64,000 nucleotides of DNA. It comes from SAR86 cluster bacterium SAR86B (GTDB taxonomy: Bacteria > Pseudomonadota > Gammaproteobacteria > Magnimaribacterales > D2472). A program made the translations under genes and the position numbers. Below the pieces are notes generated by a model, which worked only from the letters and a program-made list of their open reading frames with translations, did no database searches and had not been told where the DNA came from. Positions 1 through 9,221 of the stretch are shown piece after piece (position 1 is the first letter of the stretch; the number at the start of each line of letters is the position of its first letter). The stretch lies in the NCBI GenBank assembly GCA_905182885.1, contig CAJJCW010000001.1:62001-126000 (forward strand). Reading direction: 5' to 3'.

Positions 1-740
1 TAAGCATTTAATGAAATATCATTTATCTCATTTAATGCGGCGTCAGATAGCCTTGTCTCCACCAAATCAGTTTCATTAGAAATATATTTTGCATCATAGT
101 CATAAAATTCATTGTCCGTAACTATCTCTATTGCCGGCAAACATTTATTGTTTATTATGGTTACTGTAAATTCCTTTCCGTCTACATACTCTTCAAATAG
201 AAAGCCTCTTTTACGATTAGTGCATGATTCATAGGATTTCTTTAGATCTTCATCATTCGTAATTTTAAAAATATCTACGCTTGAGCCATCTTCCTCTGGC
301 TTAAGAAATATTGTATTAAAAGGCTTAAATTTATCAAAAGATTTATCTTGCAATCCATTCTGTAAAATATCTTTACTAAACTCGCTAATCTCAAGCCATT
401 TAGGAGTATTTATATTATTTGCTTTCAATATTTCTTTAGATTTTCTTTTATTCCACGTATTTACACACGCAGAAGATCTGGATCCAGTAAATGGAATATT
501 TAGTTCATCTAATTTTTTTTGGAGACCGCCACCTTCACCTTCGAAGCCATGTAAGGCAATAAATATTAGATCATTATTTTTAAGTTCGGTGAGGTCTATA
601 AGGTCATTAAAATCAATTAAGCTAGATTCATAGCCGAGTGCACGGACTGCTTCATAAATTCCGCTACCACTCTGCAAAGAGATCTCCCTTTCAGATGAGG
701 AGCCTCCATAAATCACCGCTATATTCTTTAGATTTTCCAT
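1..740 (-). CDS. ddl: D-alanine--D-alanine ligase (partial, N-terminal part)
   Basis: Joins two D-Ala in an ATP-dependent reaction to make the dipeptide that MurF adds to the peptidoglycan precursor; a cytoplasmic ATP-grasp enzyme. I translated the minus strand from the ATG at 740. The product begins MENLKNIAVIYGGSSSERE, the usual Ddl N-terminus, followed by ALHGFEGEGGGLQ, PFTGS and FLKPEEDGSS, then FEEYVDGKEFTV, all typical Ddl/ATP-grasp blocks in order. About 246 codons are open to the window edge; the C-terminal catalytic part lies outside. The start overlaps the end of murC by 13 bases, so the two are probably translated together as in the canonical murC-ddl order. ftsQ and ftsA would normally follow and are not in the window. 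Confidence 0.93.
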   Translation of the reverse strand, partial: MENLKNIAVIYGGSSSEREISLQSGSGIYEAVRALGYESSLIDFNDLIDLTELKNNDLIFIALHGFEGEGGGLQKKLDELNIPFTGSRSSACVNTWNKRKSKEILKANNINTPKWLEISEFSKDILQNGLQDKSFDKFKPFNTIFLKPEEDGSSVDIFKITNDEDLKKSYESCTNRKRGFLFEEYVDGKEFTVTIINNKCLPAIEIVTDNEFYDYDAKYISNETDLVETRLSDAALNEINDISLNA

Positions 741-2122
741 TTGTTTTTTATTGATTCACATACACCGGAAACACTTCCAGCTCCCTGTGTAACAAATATA
801 TCGAAGCTGTCTGATGTAGCTTCAATAATTTTTAAGATATCATCATGATCTTTAATATGGGATATATCTTTATGTCCTAGTTGTTTTATAGTCTCAACTA
901 TTGTTCGTGAATTTATTCCCTTAATTGGCTTCTCGCTAGCTGCATATATATCTAGGAGGATAAGTGAATCAATTTTATTTAAAACATTTATAAAATCATC
1001 AAAAAGTTGCGCTGTTCTAGTATATCTATGTGGTTGAAAAACCATGCATACTCTGCTTTTGGGATATTCCTCACGAATAGCCTTAATATTAGCTAATATC
1101 TCAATAGGGTGATGTCCATAGTCGTCTATTAAAATTTTACTATCTAGATTTATTAATAAATCATGCTTTTCATATCTTCTGCCAACTCCAGTAAAGTCTT
1201 TAATTCCTTTTTTAATATCCTTCAGAGGTAACCCCTCTTCAATACAAACAGCAACGGATGCAGCGGCATTGAACACATTATGAAGACCTGGGATTTGTAA
1301 TTGAAAAGCATGAATCTTATTTCTCTGATGATCTTTAATTTCAAAGAATTGATATCCATCTTTAAATTCTGCACCTAGGATTTGAAAGTCTGATTTATGT
1401 GACTTGCCGAACGTGATTTGTTTTCTTGATATTTTCTTAGCTATTTTCTTTATGTTCCTGTCATCTCTATTAATTACCATGTATCCAAAAAAAGGTACGT
1501 TCTCTGAAAATTTAACAAATGCATCTAAAAGGTTCTCAAAATTATTATCATAGTGAGCTAAATGATCGTCATCTATATTAGTAAGAACTGCTACATCAGG
1601 CTGAAGATGTGTAAATGATCCATCACTTTCATCAGCTTCTGCTATTAAATAACTTCCTTCACCTAAGTCTGAATTTTCATCAGTACTGAGAACCTTCCCT
1701 CCTACAACATATGTCGGACTAAGATCAGCTTGGCTAAAAACTTTAGCAATCATGCTAGTTGTTGTTGTTTTGCCATGACTTCCAGCAACAGCAATACTTT
1801 CATATCCTTTCATAATACTTCCAAGCATTTCAGCCCTAGGTATTATGGTTATTCCTTTATCTTGAGATTCAATTATCTCAGGATTTTTTTTATCAATAGC
1901 AGATGAGACAACTACAAGGTTAGCTCCTTTGATTTGATTTTTTTTATGGCCTATATAAACCTTTGCTCCATTTTTTCTTAATTTTTTTAACTCAGATGAA
2001 TCGGTTAAGTCAGAACCAGAAATCTTATAACCTTTTTGCAATAAAACTCTAGCAATACCAATCATGCCGGCACCACCAATTCCTACAAAATGTATATTTT
2101 TAATTTTTTTGAAAAAATTCAT
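728..2122 (-). CDS. murC: UDP-N-acetylmuramate--L-alanine ligase MurC
   Basis: First amino-acid ligase of peptidoglycan synthesis, adding L-Ala to UDP-MurNAc with ATP in the cytoplasm. The 464-residue product has the N-terminal Rossmann start HFVGIGGAGMIGIARVL, the Mur ligase P-loop GSHGKTTTTSMIA at about residues 114-126, the central EADESDGSF and NIDDDHLAHY blocks, GLHNVFNAAAS, and the C-terminal DDYGHHPIEI and FQPHRYTRT motifs typical of MurC. Length matches the family (E. coli 491). It overlaps murG by four bases (ATGA) upstream and ddl by 13 downstream. Function is secure from motifs and neighbours. Confidence 0.97.
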   Translation of the reverse strand: MNFFKKIKNIHFVGIGGAGMIGIARVLLQKGYKISGSDLTDSSELKKLRKNGAKVYIGHKKNQIKGANLVVVSSAIDKKNPEIIESQDKGITIIPRAEMLGSIMKGYESIAVAGSHGKTTTTSMIAKVFSQADLSPTYVVGGKVLSTDENSDLGEGSYLIAEADESDGSFTHLQPDVAVLTNIDDDHLAHYDNNFENLLDAFVKFSENVPFFGYMVINRDDRNIKKIAKKISRKQITFGKSHKSDFQILGAEFKDGYQFFEIKDHQRNKIHAFQLQIPGLHNVFNAAASVAVCIEEGLPLKDIKKGIKDFTGVGRRYEKHDLLINLDSKILIDDYGHHPIEILANIKAIREEYPKSRVCMVFQPHRYTRTAQLFDDFINVLNKIDSLILLDIYAASEKPIKGINSRTIVETIKQLGHKDISHIKDHDDILKIIEATSDSFDIFVTQGAGSVSGVCESIKNKWKI

Positions 2123-3171
2123 CTTATGCCTAAACTTTCTAGAACTTTTGTTGAAATAGTTTGAGCTGCTTTTATATGATCCATATTATTATTTTCTTTC
2201 CATTTGTTGAAAAGGTCTTGAGAAATTATGCTATTAATCTTTTCCTTTAAAGCAGTCTCCCCAGATTCTTCTAAATGAATTATACCCATATTAATACTCT
2301 CAATATGTTTAGCATTATAAAACTGATGATTATCAATTGATGATGGTAGAGGAATCATTAGCACGCCTTTAGACATTGAGGTAATTTCTGAAATACTTAA
2401 TGCACCGGACCTACTAATAATAAAATCAGACCAATCTATCAAGCTTTCTGGGTTTTTATAAAATTCCTTAACCTCAAAATTTAATTCTGTTTCTCGATAT
2501 AGCTCATTTACTAAATCTAATTTATTCTCACCACATTGATGTTTTATATTTATCACATGAGGGCTATTTTTGAAGGCAATAGGAATATTCTTGTTAATAT
2601 ATTCAGATCCTTGACTGCCACCGGTTACATAAATATTTATTGCATGTCCCTCTCTTGCTTCAAAGTTATTTGAGCTACTTGTAAAAGCATCTCGAATAGG
2701 GTTGCCAGAAATAATTGTATTTCTTGGCTGCGAATTAAGAGGGAAGCCAAGAAAATTAATCATAGCTATTTTTGATAGCAGCCTATTTGCTGATCCATAA
2801 ACAGAGTTTTGTTCATGGGTAAAAAGTGGCTTTCTCATTAAAAAACAAGCGATGCCAGAAGGCACGGTTATAAAACCACCAAAACCAATCATTCCATCAA
2901 TTTTTTCTTTTTTAATCAACGATGCTGTGCTGTAAATACTTTTGGGTATCAAAAGTAGTGCCATTATTTTTGCTAAGATCCCCTTTCCTCTAAACCCTTT
3001 CATTTGAATTGAAAAATACGCAAAACCCGTATCTTTTACAGCACTTCTTTCAATTTCTGCTCCAGAACCAAGAAAGACTACCTCATGACCTTTTTTTATA
3101 AGATCCAAACCCACCGCTATTGCCGGAAATATATGCCCCCCTGTTTTAGCAGCTGTAACTAGAATTTTCAT
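2119..3171 (-). CDS. murG: UDP-N-acetylglucosamine--lipid I GlcNAc transferase MurG
   Basis: Glycosyltransferase family 28 enzyme that adds GlcNAc to lipid I to make lipid II on the cytoplasmic face of the inner membrane. The 350-residue protein starts MKILVTAAKTGGHIFPAIAV, where TGGH is the MurG N-terminal glycine loop. GFGGFITVPSGIAC and HEQNSVYGSANR are the acceptor-site blocks, and TGGSQGSEYINK is the third glycine-rich block. SRSGALSISEIT and IPLPSSIDNHQFYNA are the UDP-GlcNAc-binding region. Two bases separate it from ftsW and it overlaps murC by four. Confidence 0.96.
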   Translation of the reverse strand: MKILVTAAKTGGHIFPAIAVGLDLIKKGHEVVFLGSGAEIERSAVKDTGFAYFSIQMKGFRGKGILAKIMALLLIPKSIYSTASLIKKEKIDGMIGFGGFITVPSGIACFLMRKPLFTHEQNSVYGSANRLLSKIAMINFLGFPLNSQPRNTIISGNPIRDAFTSSSNNFEAREGHAINIYVTGGSQGSEYINKNIPIAFKNSPHVINIKHQCGENKLDLVNELYRETELNFEVKEFYKNPESLIDWSDFIISRSGALSISEITSMSKGVLMIPLPSSIDNHQFYNAKHIESINMGIIHLEESGETALKEKINSIISQDLFNKWKENNNMDHIKAAQTISTKVLESLGIR

Positions 3172-3173
3172 TT

Positions 3174-4298
3174 TTATATTAATTTATTTTCATTATTTAT
3201 TCTAAGAACTATGCCAATTAATGACATCATTATAATAATACTAGTTCCCCCATAACTTATAAATGGCAAGGTCAGTCCCTTGGTTGGAAGGAGTCCAATA
3301 TTTACTGCTATATTGAACAATGACTGGGCAGCTATAAGGATTAGTATTCCATAAGCTACATAGCCTTGAAATAATCTTTCTTTGCTAAAGGAGTCCAATG
3401 AGACTCTTAAAATACCAATAAAAAGTACAACAAATAAACCAAGAAGAAATAGGCCGCCTGCAACCCCTAGCTCCTCTACTAATATTGCAAAAATAAAATC
3501 AGTATGAGCTTCAGGTAAAAAGAAATCTTTTTGAAAGCTATTACCAAGACCCAAACCAAACCAGCCGCCCTGCCCAATGCTTATAAGAGAGTTTGATAGC
3601 TGATAGCCGCTATTGAGCACAACATCTTTATCAAAAGGATCCATATACGCCATTACTCGAGCTATCCTCATTGGCGATCTTGAGATAGCTACAAAACCTA
3701 ATAGAGCTATCATTAAAGAAAGAAGGCTGAATTGAAAAAATGATATTCCAGCATAAAAAAGAATTGATACTACTAATAAGCAAATAATTGCAGTAGATCC
3801 TAAATCAGGTTGCCCCATAATTAATATAGCAATTATAAAAAGTAGTAGCAGCGGCTTTAAAAAACTTCTTAATGTATCAATCTCTGAGAGCCTTCTAACT
3901 GAATATCCTGATATATACAGTATTAAACTAAATTTACATATTTCTGATGGCTGGATATTAATTGGCCCTAACCTAATCCATCTGATACTGCCATTTACAC
4001 TTGTTCCAACGTCGGGAATAAACAATGCAATTAATAAAATAATGCTGAGGAGCATAAATATCCAGTCTGATTTAAATAAGAAATCAGATGGAAGCACCAT
4101 AAAAAATAACATTGCCATAAGACCAATTGCAATAAAAAGCATTTGCCTCGATATAAAATGAAACGGATTCCCTGTCATTTCATCTGCTATAAAAATACTT
4201 GCAGAAGAGACCATAATAAGACCCATCGTCAGTAAACCAACAAAGGAAACTAAAATAAGTAGGTTATTTCTTTCACTAGTCATGGAATACCTTCTCAA
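3174..4298 (-). CDS. ftsW: Lipid II polymerase / division SEDS protein FtsW
   Basis: SEDS-family integral membrane protein that polymerises septal glycan together with FtsI. The product of up to 374 residues has about ten hydrophobic segments. It carries the SEDS signatures GSIRWIRLGPINIQPSEICK (region around residues 103-122), QPDLGSTAI, the loop GLGNSFQKDFFLPEAHTDFI and the C-terminal LPFISYGGTSI. The longest reading frame starts inside murD by 23 bases. The in-frame ATG at 4283 (MTSERNN) is an equally likely start and gives a more normal short N-terminus. Position between murD and murG is canonical. Confidence 0.96.
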   Translation of the reverse strand: MRRYSMTSERNNLLILVSFVGLLTMGLIMVSSASIFIADEMTGNPFHFISRQMLFIAIGLMAMLFFMVLPSDFLFKSDWIFMLLSIILLIALFIPDVGTSVNGSIRWIRLGPINIQPSEICKFSLILYISGYSVRRLSEIDTLRSFLKPLLLLFIIAILIMGQPDLGSTAIICLLVVSILFYAGISFFQFSLLSLMIALLGFVAISRSPMRIARVMAYMDPFDKDVVLNSGYQLSNSLISIGQGGWFGLGLGNSFQKDFFLPEAHTDFIFAILVEELGVAGGLFLLGLFVVLFIGILRVSLDSFSKERLFQGYVAYGILILIAAQSLFNIAVNIGLLPTKGLTLPFISYGGTSIIIMMSLIGIVLRINNENKLI

Positions 4299-5310
4299 CC
4301 ATCAGATTAAAAAAACTTCCTCTTTCCTCAAAGTTTTTATAATCATTACCACTTGGATAGCCTGGAGAAAATAAAATATTTTGTTTACTACTTTTAGATT
4401 TCAAGTAGATTAAAACTTCTTCAAGATTATCAAATATTAGTTTATTTGGATGATTGATGCATTTATGAATATCATTCTTATGACTCCCATATATCAAGAC
4501 CTCAGATGGCTCCTCTAAAGTAATTTTTGAAAATTTTTCTTTACTTGGATTTCCGCAAGTCACCAATACAAAATGCTCATCTTTAAAACAACCAATAGCA
4601 TTTTTTAATGCATATTTAAGTGAATGCATATTTGTTGACTTTGAGTCATTGATGATAGATTCAGAAATTTTCTCAAATCTATAAGGTAAAGACTTTAGAT
4701 TTGATAATTGAATATCGAACCCTGTTACCCATTTATATAATTTATATGGATCAGATTCATTTGAAGACCTGACTGATTCTAAAATTTTTTCTTTAGTGGA
4801 CTTATAATCTTGAAAGCTTCCATGGTAATCAAGATGATCGGGGGCAATGTTTAGCAAAACTCCAAAATCAAATTTATTCTCAGTCATTTTGTCTAGTTGG
4901 TAGCTTGATATCTCTATTACTGAATATTGGCTGCCATTATTGATGTGATCTAGCATTGGCTCACCGATATTCCCTATTAAGTTAACTGAATGTTTAATTT
5001 CAATTAGCTGAGATAGATGAAATGCTGTTGTACTTTTTCTATTCGTACCAGTAATACCAATTTTAATTGACTTGTCTTCTTTAAAAAATATATCAATATC
5101 TGTATAGACTGTATTTAAAGATTTAAGTGAATTAAAAATTTTTCTTGGAATGCCTGGACTACAGTATATATTTTCATAACTATCAAAAGGTTGAATATTC
5201 TTAAGTTCAGGGGTACCGTCGTCAAAAATATCATATTCAATATTCTTAGCTTTTAGATATCTCTCAAAAGACTTGCCCGTAACCCCATAGCCATAAATCA
5301 AAGATTTCAT
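4276..5310 (-). CDS. murD: UDP-N-acetylmuramoylalanine--D-glutamate ligase MurD, internally shortened
   Basis: By position and motifs this is MurD, which adds D-Glu to UDP-MurNAc-L-Ala. It is unusual: 344 residues against about 440 in E. coli. Retained blocks are the N-terminal fold, EISSYQLD (133-140), NIAPDHLDYH with the Mg-ligand His, the Lys at 173 matching the carbamylated lysine, INDSKSTN (220-227) and the C-terminal SPGYPSGNDYKNFEERG. The P-loop reads GITGTNRKSTT with Arg91 where the family has Gly (GTNGKS). The stretch between Lys173 and LPYRFE (208-213) is about 37 residues against about 103 in E. coli. It therefore lacks the VVNADD strand and the GxHNxxNxxAA block that contacts nucleotide, and LPHR has become LPYR. 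No frameshift is visible. It may be a minimal working enzyme or impaired. Confidence 0.85.
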   Translation of the reverse strand: MKSLIYGYGVTGKSFERYLKAKNIEYDIFDDGTPELKNIQPFDSYENIYCSPGIPRKIFNSLKSLNTVYTDIDIFFKEDKSIKIGITGTNRKSTTAFHLSQLIEIKHSVNLIGNIGEPMLDHINNGSQYSVIEISSYQLDKMTENKFDFGVLLNIAPDHLDYHGSFQDYKSTKEKILESVRSSNESDPYKLYKWVTGFDIQLSNLKSLPYRFEKISESIINDSKSTNMHSLKYALKNAIGCFKDEHFVLVTCGNPSKEKFSKITLEEPSEVLIYGSHKNDIHKCINHPNKLIFDNLEEVLIYLKSKSSKQNILFSPGYPSGNDYKNFEERGSFFNLMVEKVFHD

Positions 5311-5319
5311 TTATGAATC

Positions 5320-6405
5320 TTACCTAAATTTTAAAGTGGCTAATGCCAGAAGGATAAAGACCAAGGTCATAATCCAGAAACGAACAATTATTTTTGGCTC
5401 TGGCCAACCCTTTAACTCATAATGATGATGAATCGGAGCCATTAGAAAAACTCTTTTTCCTCTAGTTTTAAATGAAATTACCTGAATTACGACACTTAAA
5501 GTTTCTATTACGAAAACACCTGCCATTATTGCAAACACGAGCTCATGTCGAAGAATAACCGCAAGTATGCCCAGTATTGCACCAAGAGTTAATGAGCCAA
5601 TATCGCCCATAAAAACCTCTGCTGGATAGGTGTTGTACCAAAGAAAACCAATACCAGAGCCAATTAAAGCACCGCAAAATACAATCAATTCACCAGATAG
5701 TTCTAAATGGGGTAAAAATAAGTATTCTGCAATAATTTGATTGCCCATGCTATATGCAATTATTCCTAGAGCTGCTGCTATTAGGACTGAAGGAAGAATA
5801 GCTAGACCATCTAGTCCATCTGTTAAATTTACAGCGTTTGATGACCCCACCAATACAAGCATTCCAAAAGAAATAAATAAGACGGGGCTCATCGGTACGA
5901 TAAGATCTTTGAAGAAAGGAACTATAAATGCTGTTTCAGGAATGGTTTCTGCAGAAAAATATAGGTAAGCAATTGGCAAAAAAGAAAAACATAATTGTAG
6001 AAGAAGTTTCTGTTTAGAACTTAGCCCATCAGAGCTTTTATATTTTATTTTCAAGAAATCATCTAAAAAACCAATCAGTGCAAAACTTACAGTGACAAAT
6101 ATAACAACCCAAATATACCTATTCGAAAGATCAGCCCATAAAAGTGTTGAAATTAAGAGAGAGGATAATATTAGCAACCCACCCATTGTTGGAGTTCCTG
6201 TTTTTTTATGATGAGATTCTGGACCATTAGCCCTAACATGCTGTTCAAACTGCATAGATTTTAATAGTCTAATAAAAAAAGGACCCATTAATATTGAGAT
6301 TAACAAAGCAGTGACGGTTCCTCCTATAGTTCTTACTGTGAGGTACCTCAAAACATCAAAACCAGGGTCTATTCCAACTAATGCAGTTCCTAGATATTCA
6401 AACAT
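5320..6405 (-). CDS. mraY: Phospho-N-acetylmuramoyl-pentapeptide transferase MraY
   Basis: Inner-membrane enzyme that transfers phospho-MurNAc-pentapeptide to undecaprenyl phosphate, making lipid I. The 361-residue protein has about ten transmembrane segments. Catalytic blocks are all present: GLLILSSLLIS after KTGTPTMGG, the aspartate pair in LIGFLDDFLKIKYKSSDGL, NLTDGLDGLA, FMGDIGSLTLG and MAPIHHHYELKGWPEPKI. Length equals E. coli MraY (360). The start overlaps murF by eight bases. Nine bases separate it from murD. Confidence 0.98.
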   Translation of the reverse strand: MFEYLGTALVGIDPGFDVLRYLTVRTIGGTVTALLISILMGPFFIRLLKSMQFEQHVRANGPESHHKKTGTPTMGGLLILSSLLISTLLWADLSNRYIWVVIFVTVSFALIGFLDDFLKIKYKSSDGLSSKQKLLLQLCFSFLPIAYLYFSAETIPETAFIVPFFKDLIVPMSPVLFISFGMLVLVGSSNAVNLTDGLDGLAILPSVLIAAALGIIAYSMGNQIIAEYLFLPHLELSGELIVFCGALIGSGIGFLWYNTYPAEVFMGDIGSLTLGAILGILAVILRHELVFAIMAGVFVIETLSVVIQVISFKTRGKRVFLMAPIHHHYELKGWPEPKIIVRFWIMTLVFILLALATLKFR

Positions 6406-7741
6406 TTATAAATCTCTCCATTTTCATTCCTCTTGAGCCTTTTAAAAGCACAACATCTTTCGAATTAATATTTTCTCTTAAATACTTTCGTAAATCATCT
6501 TCATTCTTAAAGAAAAAACCTTTTTTTCCAAAGCTCTCTACAGAGTATTTCGTTAGATTGCCAAAGCCAAGAAAAATATCAATTTTCTTAAACGCTGCAT
6601 ATTTACCAATATCTTTATGCATTTTTTTTCTAAATCTACCAAGCTCTAACATATCACCTAAAACAAATACTTTCCTTTTATTTGTTGAAGTTAATAAATC
6701 TATAGATTTTTTTACGGAATCTGGGTTTGCATTATAGGTATCATCAATGAGAAGTGAGTTCTTAAGCCATTTAGAGTGTTTTTGTCTTGTCGTAATTAAA
6801 TCTAATTTTTTATTTAAGCTATCAGCAAATGTTTGTGATGGCTTGTTAAGAAAAAATGAAACAGCAAAACTAGCTAAGATATTTTTTACATTATGCTCGC
6901 CTGCTAATTTTGTTGCTACCTTAAGTTTTACTTTATATTTTTTTGAACAAATATAGAATTGGGTTTTTTCCAAACTGTATTTAATATCTGAAGGGTAGAA
7001 ATCGGCACTAGGCTTTAGACCAAAAGTTATTATATCGATATCATTTCTAATAATTTTCCATAATTTTAAATGGCTTTTATTGTCATTTGGTACGACTAAA
7101 CATCCGCCTTTTTTTATATTTGTAATTAATTCAGATTTAACCTTAAAGACCCCTCTAATATTTTTTAAACTTTGAAGATGGGAATTACCGATATTAGTAA
7201 TAACTCCTATATTTGGTCTTAAAAATGAACTTAGATAATTAATATCATTAAGTTTTGCTGCGCCCATCTCAATAACAAGATTCTTTGATTTTCTATTGGC
7301 ACTCATAATGCTTAATGGCACTCCAATTTCATTATTAAAATTCTTCAGTGTACTGGAGCAACTCTTTAAAGAGTTTGCAATTATGTTAGTTGTTGAAGTT
7401 TTGCCATTACTTCCAGTAATCCCAATAATATTTCCTGAGTAATCTTTTATAATATTTCTAGAAATTTTTCTAAGGGCAAGGATTGAATTATTTACATATA
7501 TTATTTTTTTATTTTTACTGTCTTTAAATTTTTTATCATCTGTAATTACTAAGCAAGCTTTTTGGCTTATGGCATTTTCAACATAATCATTGCCATTAAA
7601 AAAATCTCCTTTTATAGCTATAAATAGTGCACCTTTTTTGATACTTCTTGTATCAGTGGAAATACTTTTAATATCGATATTCTTCTTTACAGGAATGCCG
7701 AGATATCTAGTTAAATCGTAAGAGTTATTTATAAATTTCAT
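6398..7741 (-). CDS. murF: UDP-N-acetylmuramoyl-tripeptide--D-Ala-D-Ala ligase MurF
   Basis: Adds the D-Ala-D-Ala dipeptide to the UDP-MurNAc-tripeptide. The 447-residue product has an N-terminal substrate domain (SISTDTRSIKKGALFIAIKG, around residues 26-45), the P-loop GITGSNGKTSTTN (about 105-117), EMGAAKLNDINYL, NIGNSHLQSL, GEHNVKNILAS and the C-terminal DDTYNANPDS and VLGDMLELG. All are standard MurF elements. It is unusually rich in Lys (AT-rich codons) but of normal length. It overlaps murE by 17 bases and mraY by eight. Confidence 0.96.
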   Translation of the reverse strand: MKFINNSYDLTRYLGIPVKKNIDIKSISTDTRSIKKGALFIAIKGDFFNGNDYVENAISQKACLVITDDKKFKDSKNKKIIYVNNSILALRKISRNIIKDYSGNIIGITGSNGKTSTTNIIANSLKSCSSTLKNFNNEIGVPLSIMSANRKSKNLVIEMGAAKLNDINYLSSFLRPNIGVITNIGNSHLQSLKNIRGVFKVKSELITNIKKGGCLVVPNDNKSHLKLWKIIRNDIDIITFGLKPSADFYPSDIKYSLEKTQFYICSKKYKVKLKVATKLAGEHNVKNILASFAVSFFLNKPSQTFADSLNKKLDLITTRQKHSKWLKNSLLIDDTYNANPDSVKKSIDLLTSTNKRKVFVLGDMLELGRFRKKMHKDIGKYAAFKKIDIFLGFGNLTKYSVESFGKKGFFFKNEDDLRKYLRENINSKDVVLLKGSRGMKMERFINV

Positions 7742-9221
7742 TTATTACCTCGTGATCACTGAAATGAGATATTTTTCCATTGATTTCTTGAGTTTCCTCA
7801 TGGCCTTTTCCAAGAATAACCAAACAATCCTTTTCTGTTAGGAGGCTAGAACCATACATAATAGCTTCTTTTCTATCTTCAATAACTTTAACTCTATCAA
7901 GATTATTGCCCCTTGATGCATCTATAAATATATTTTCAAATATCTCATCTCTTGAGTTATCAGAAGTGAAAACAACATTCAGTCCATTTTCTAGTGCTAT
8001 TTTTAACATTTCAGGTCTCTTGGTTTTATCTCGATTGCCGCCACATCCAAATATTATTACTAAGTTTTCAAAATAATTTTTAATAGATGATAAGAGGAAT
8101 TTAAATCCATCTGCATTATGAGCAAAATCAATAATAACATTAGCAGAAATATTAGAAATGAGCTCCGTCCTTCCCTTTGGAAGATTTAAAAAAAATAAAT
8201 CATTAATATCCTCTGACTGAAAATTAGAAAAGCCTAAAGATGAAAGAGCAAAGACAAGGTTATGAATATTGAACTCTGGAAATAAACTACAAGTGAAAGT
8301 ATATTTTTTTCTATGGCCTTCAGGGTAACCCGCCGGAGGATTATTAATTACCACTTCGAATATAGATTGATCAGTGCTTGATTCAATTATTTTATAAAAA
8401 ATATCAGAATGAGCGTTTTTATTGCTTACTGATATCATTTTGTACTGACTGCTCTCAACAAAACTATAATCAAGTGAGAGTTTCTGCAATTTATCATCTA
8501 TCAACCTCACCACGCTCTCAGTATCAAATATTTTAAATTTCGCATCAGTATAATTCTTTATATTCTTATGATAATCAAGATGATCTGCTCCAATATTTAA
8601 AATTGATGCAGAGTTCAGACAAGGTAAATATTTAAGCCTATTTTGATCTAGGGAATGTGAAGACATTTCTATACAAATAGATATTGAGTCCTGGAAATCA
8701 TAAAATTTGAATATTTCAAATAACTCAAATATATCTGGTGTTGTTTTTGATGAAAAGGACCTATTTATTTCATTTTTATTATACTGAGTTCCTAAAGTCC
8801 CTATATAGAGAGATTTATATCCCTGATTAATTAGAAGTTGGTGACAGAGGTAAGCTGAGGATGTTTTCCCATTAGTGCCAGTAAAGGCATAAAAATTATT
8901 TGCATTCTGAATATCTGAAATCTTATAAAGTTCCTCTAAAAAATAATATAATTTGTCTCTTTTAAAAAAATAATCTTCTTTTTGCAAGTCTTCAACATAA
9001 AAAATATTGGTATTTTCTGATCTATATTCTGGATCGTTGTGGATGGCTACCAATGCACCAAGCTCAAGTGCTTTTTGTATGTATTTACTCCCGTGATTTT
9101 GAGAACCTGGAAGCCCAAAAAAAACTGCGCCTTTTTTAACTTTATTAGTAGAGTTTGTAGCACTGGAAACTTCTAGCTCATAAGGAAAAGTTATCCCCAA
9201 GATTCGCTCTAAATTATTCAT
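7725..9221 (-). CDS. murE: UDP-N-acetylmuramoyl-tripeptide synthetase MurE
   Basis: Adds the third stem-peptide residue, normally meso-diaminopimelate in Gammaproteobacteria. The 498-residue protein has the P-loop TGTNGKTSSAYL (about 114-125), SKTTPDIFELF, EMSSHSLDQNRL, NIGADHLDYHKN with the carbamylated-lysine region, FNIHNLVFALSS and FGCGGNRDKTKRPEM. The amino-acid specificity loop, DNPR in DAP-adding enzymes, reads DNSRDE here; Asn and Arg are kept, so DAP is still the likely substrate. C-terminal ILGKGHEETQEI is typical. It overlaps ftsI and murF. Confidence 0.95.
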   Translation of the reverse strand: MNNLERILGITFPYELEVSSATNSTNKVKKGAVFFGLPGSQNHGSKYIQKALELGALVAIHNDPEYRSENTNIFYVEDLQKEDYFFKRDKLYYFLEELYKISDIQNANNFYAFTGTNGKTSSAYLCHQLLINQGYKSLYIGTLGTQYNKNEINRSFSSKTTPDIFELFEIFKFYDFQDSISICIEMSSHSLDQNRLKYLPCLNSASILNIGADHLDYHKNIKNYTDAKFKIFDTESVVRLIDDKLQKLSLDYSFVESSQYKMISVSNKNAHSDIFYKIIESSTDQSIFEVVINNPPAGYPEGHRKKYTFTCSLFPEFNIHNLVFALSSLGFSNFQSEDINDLFFLNLPKGRTELISNISANVIIDFAHNADGFKFLLSSIKNYFENLVIIFGCGGNRDKTKRPEMLKIALENGLNVVFTSDNSRDEIFENIFIDASRGNNLDRVKVIEDRKEAIMYGSSLLTEKDCLVILGKGHEETQEINGKISHFSDHEVINEIYK

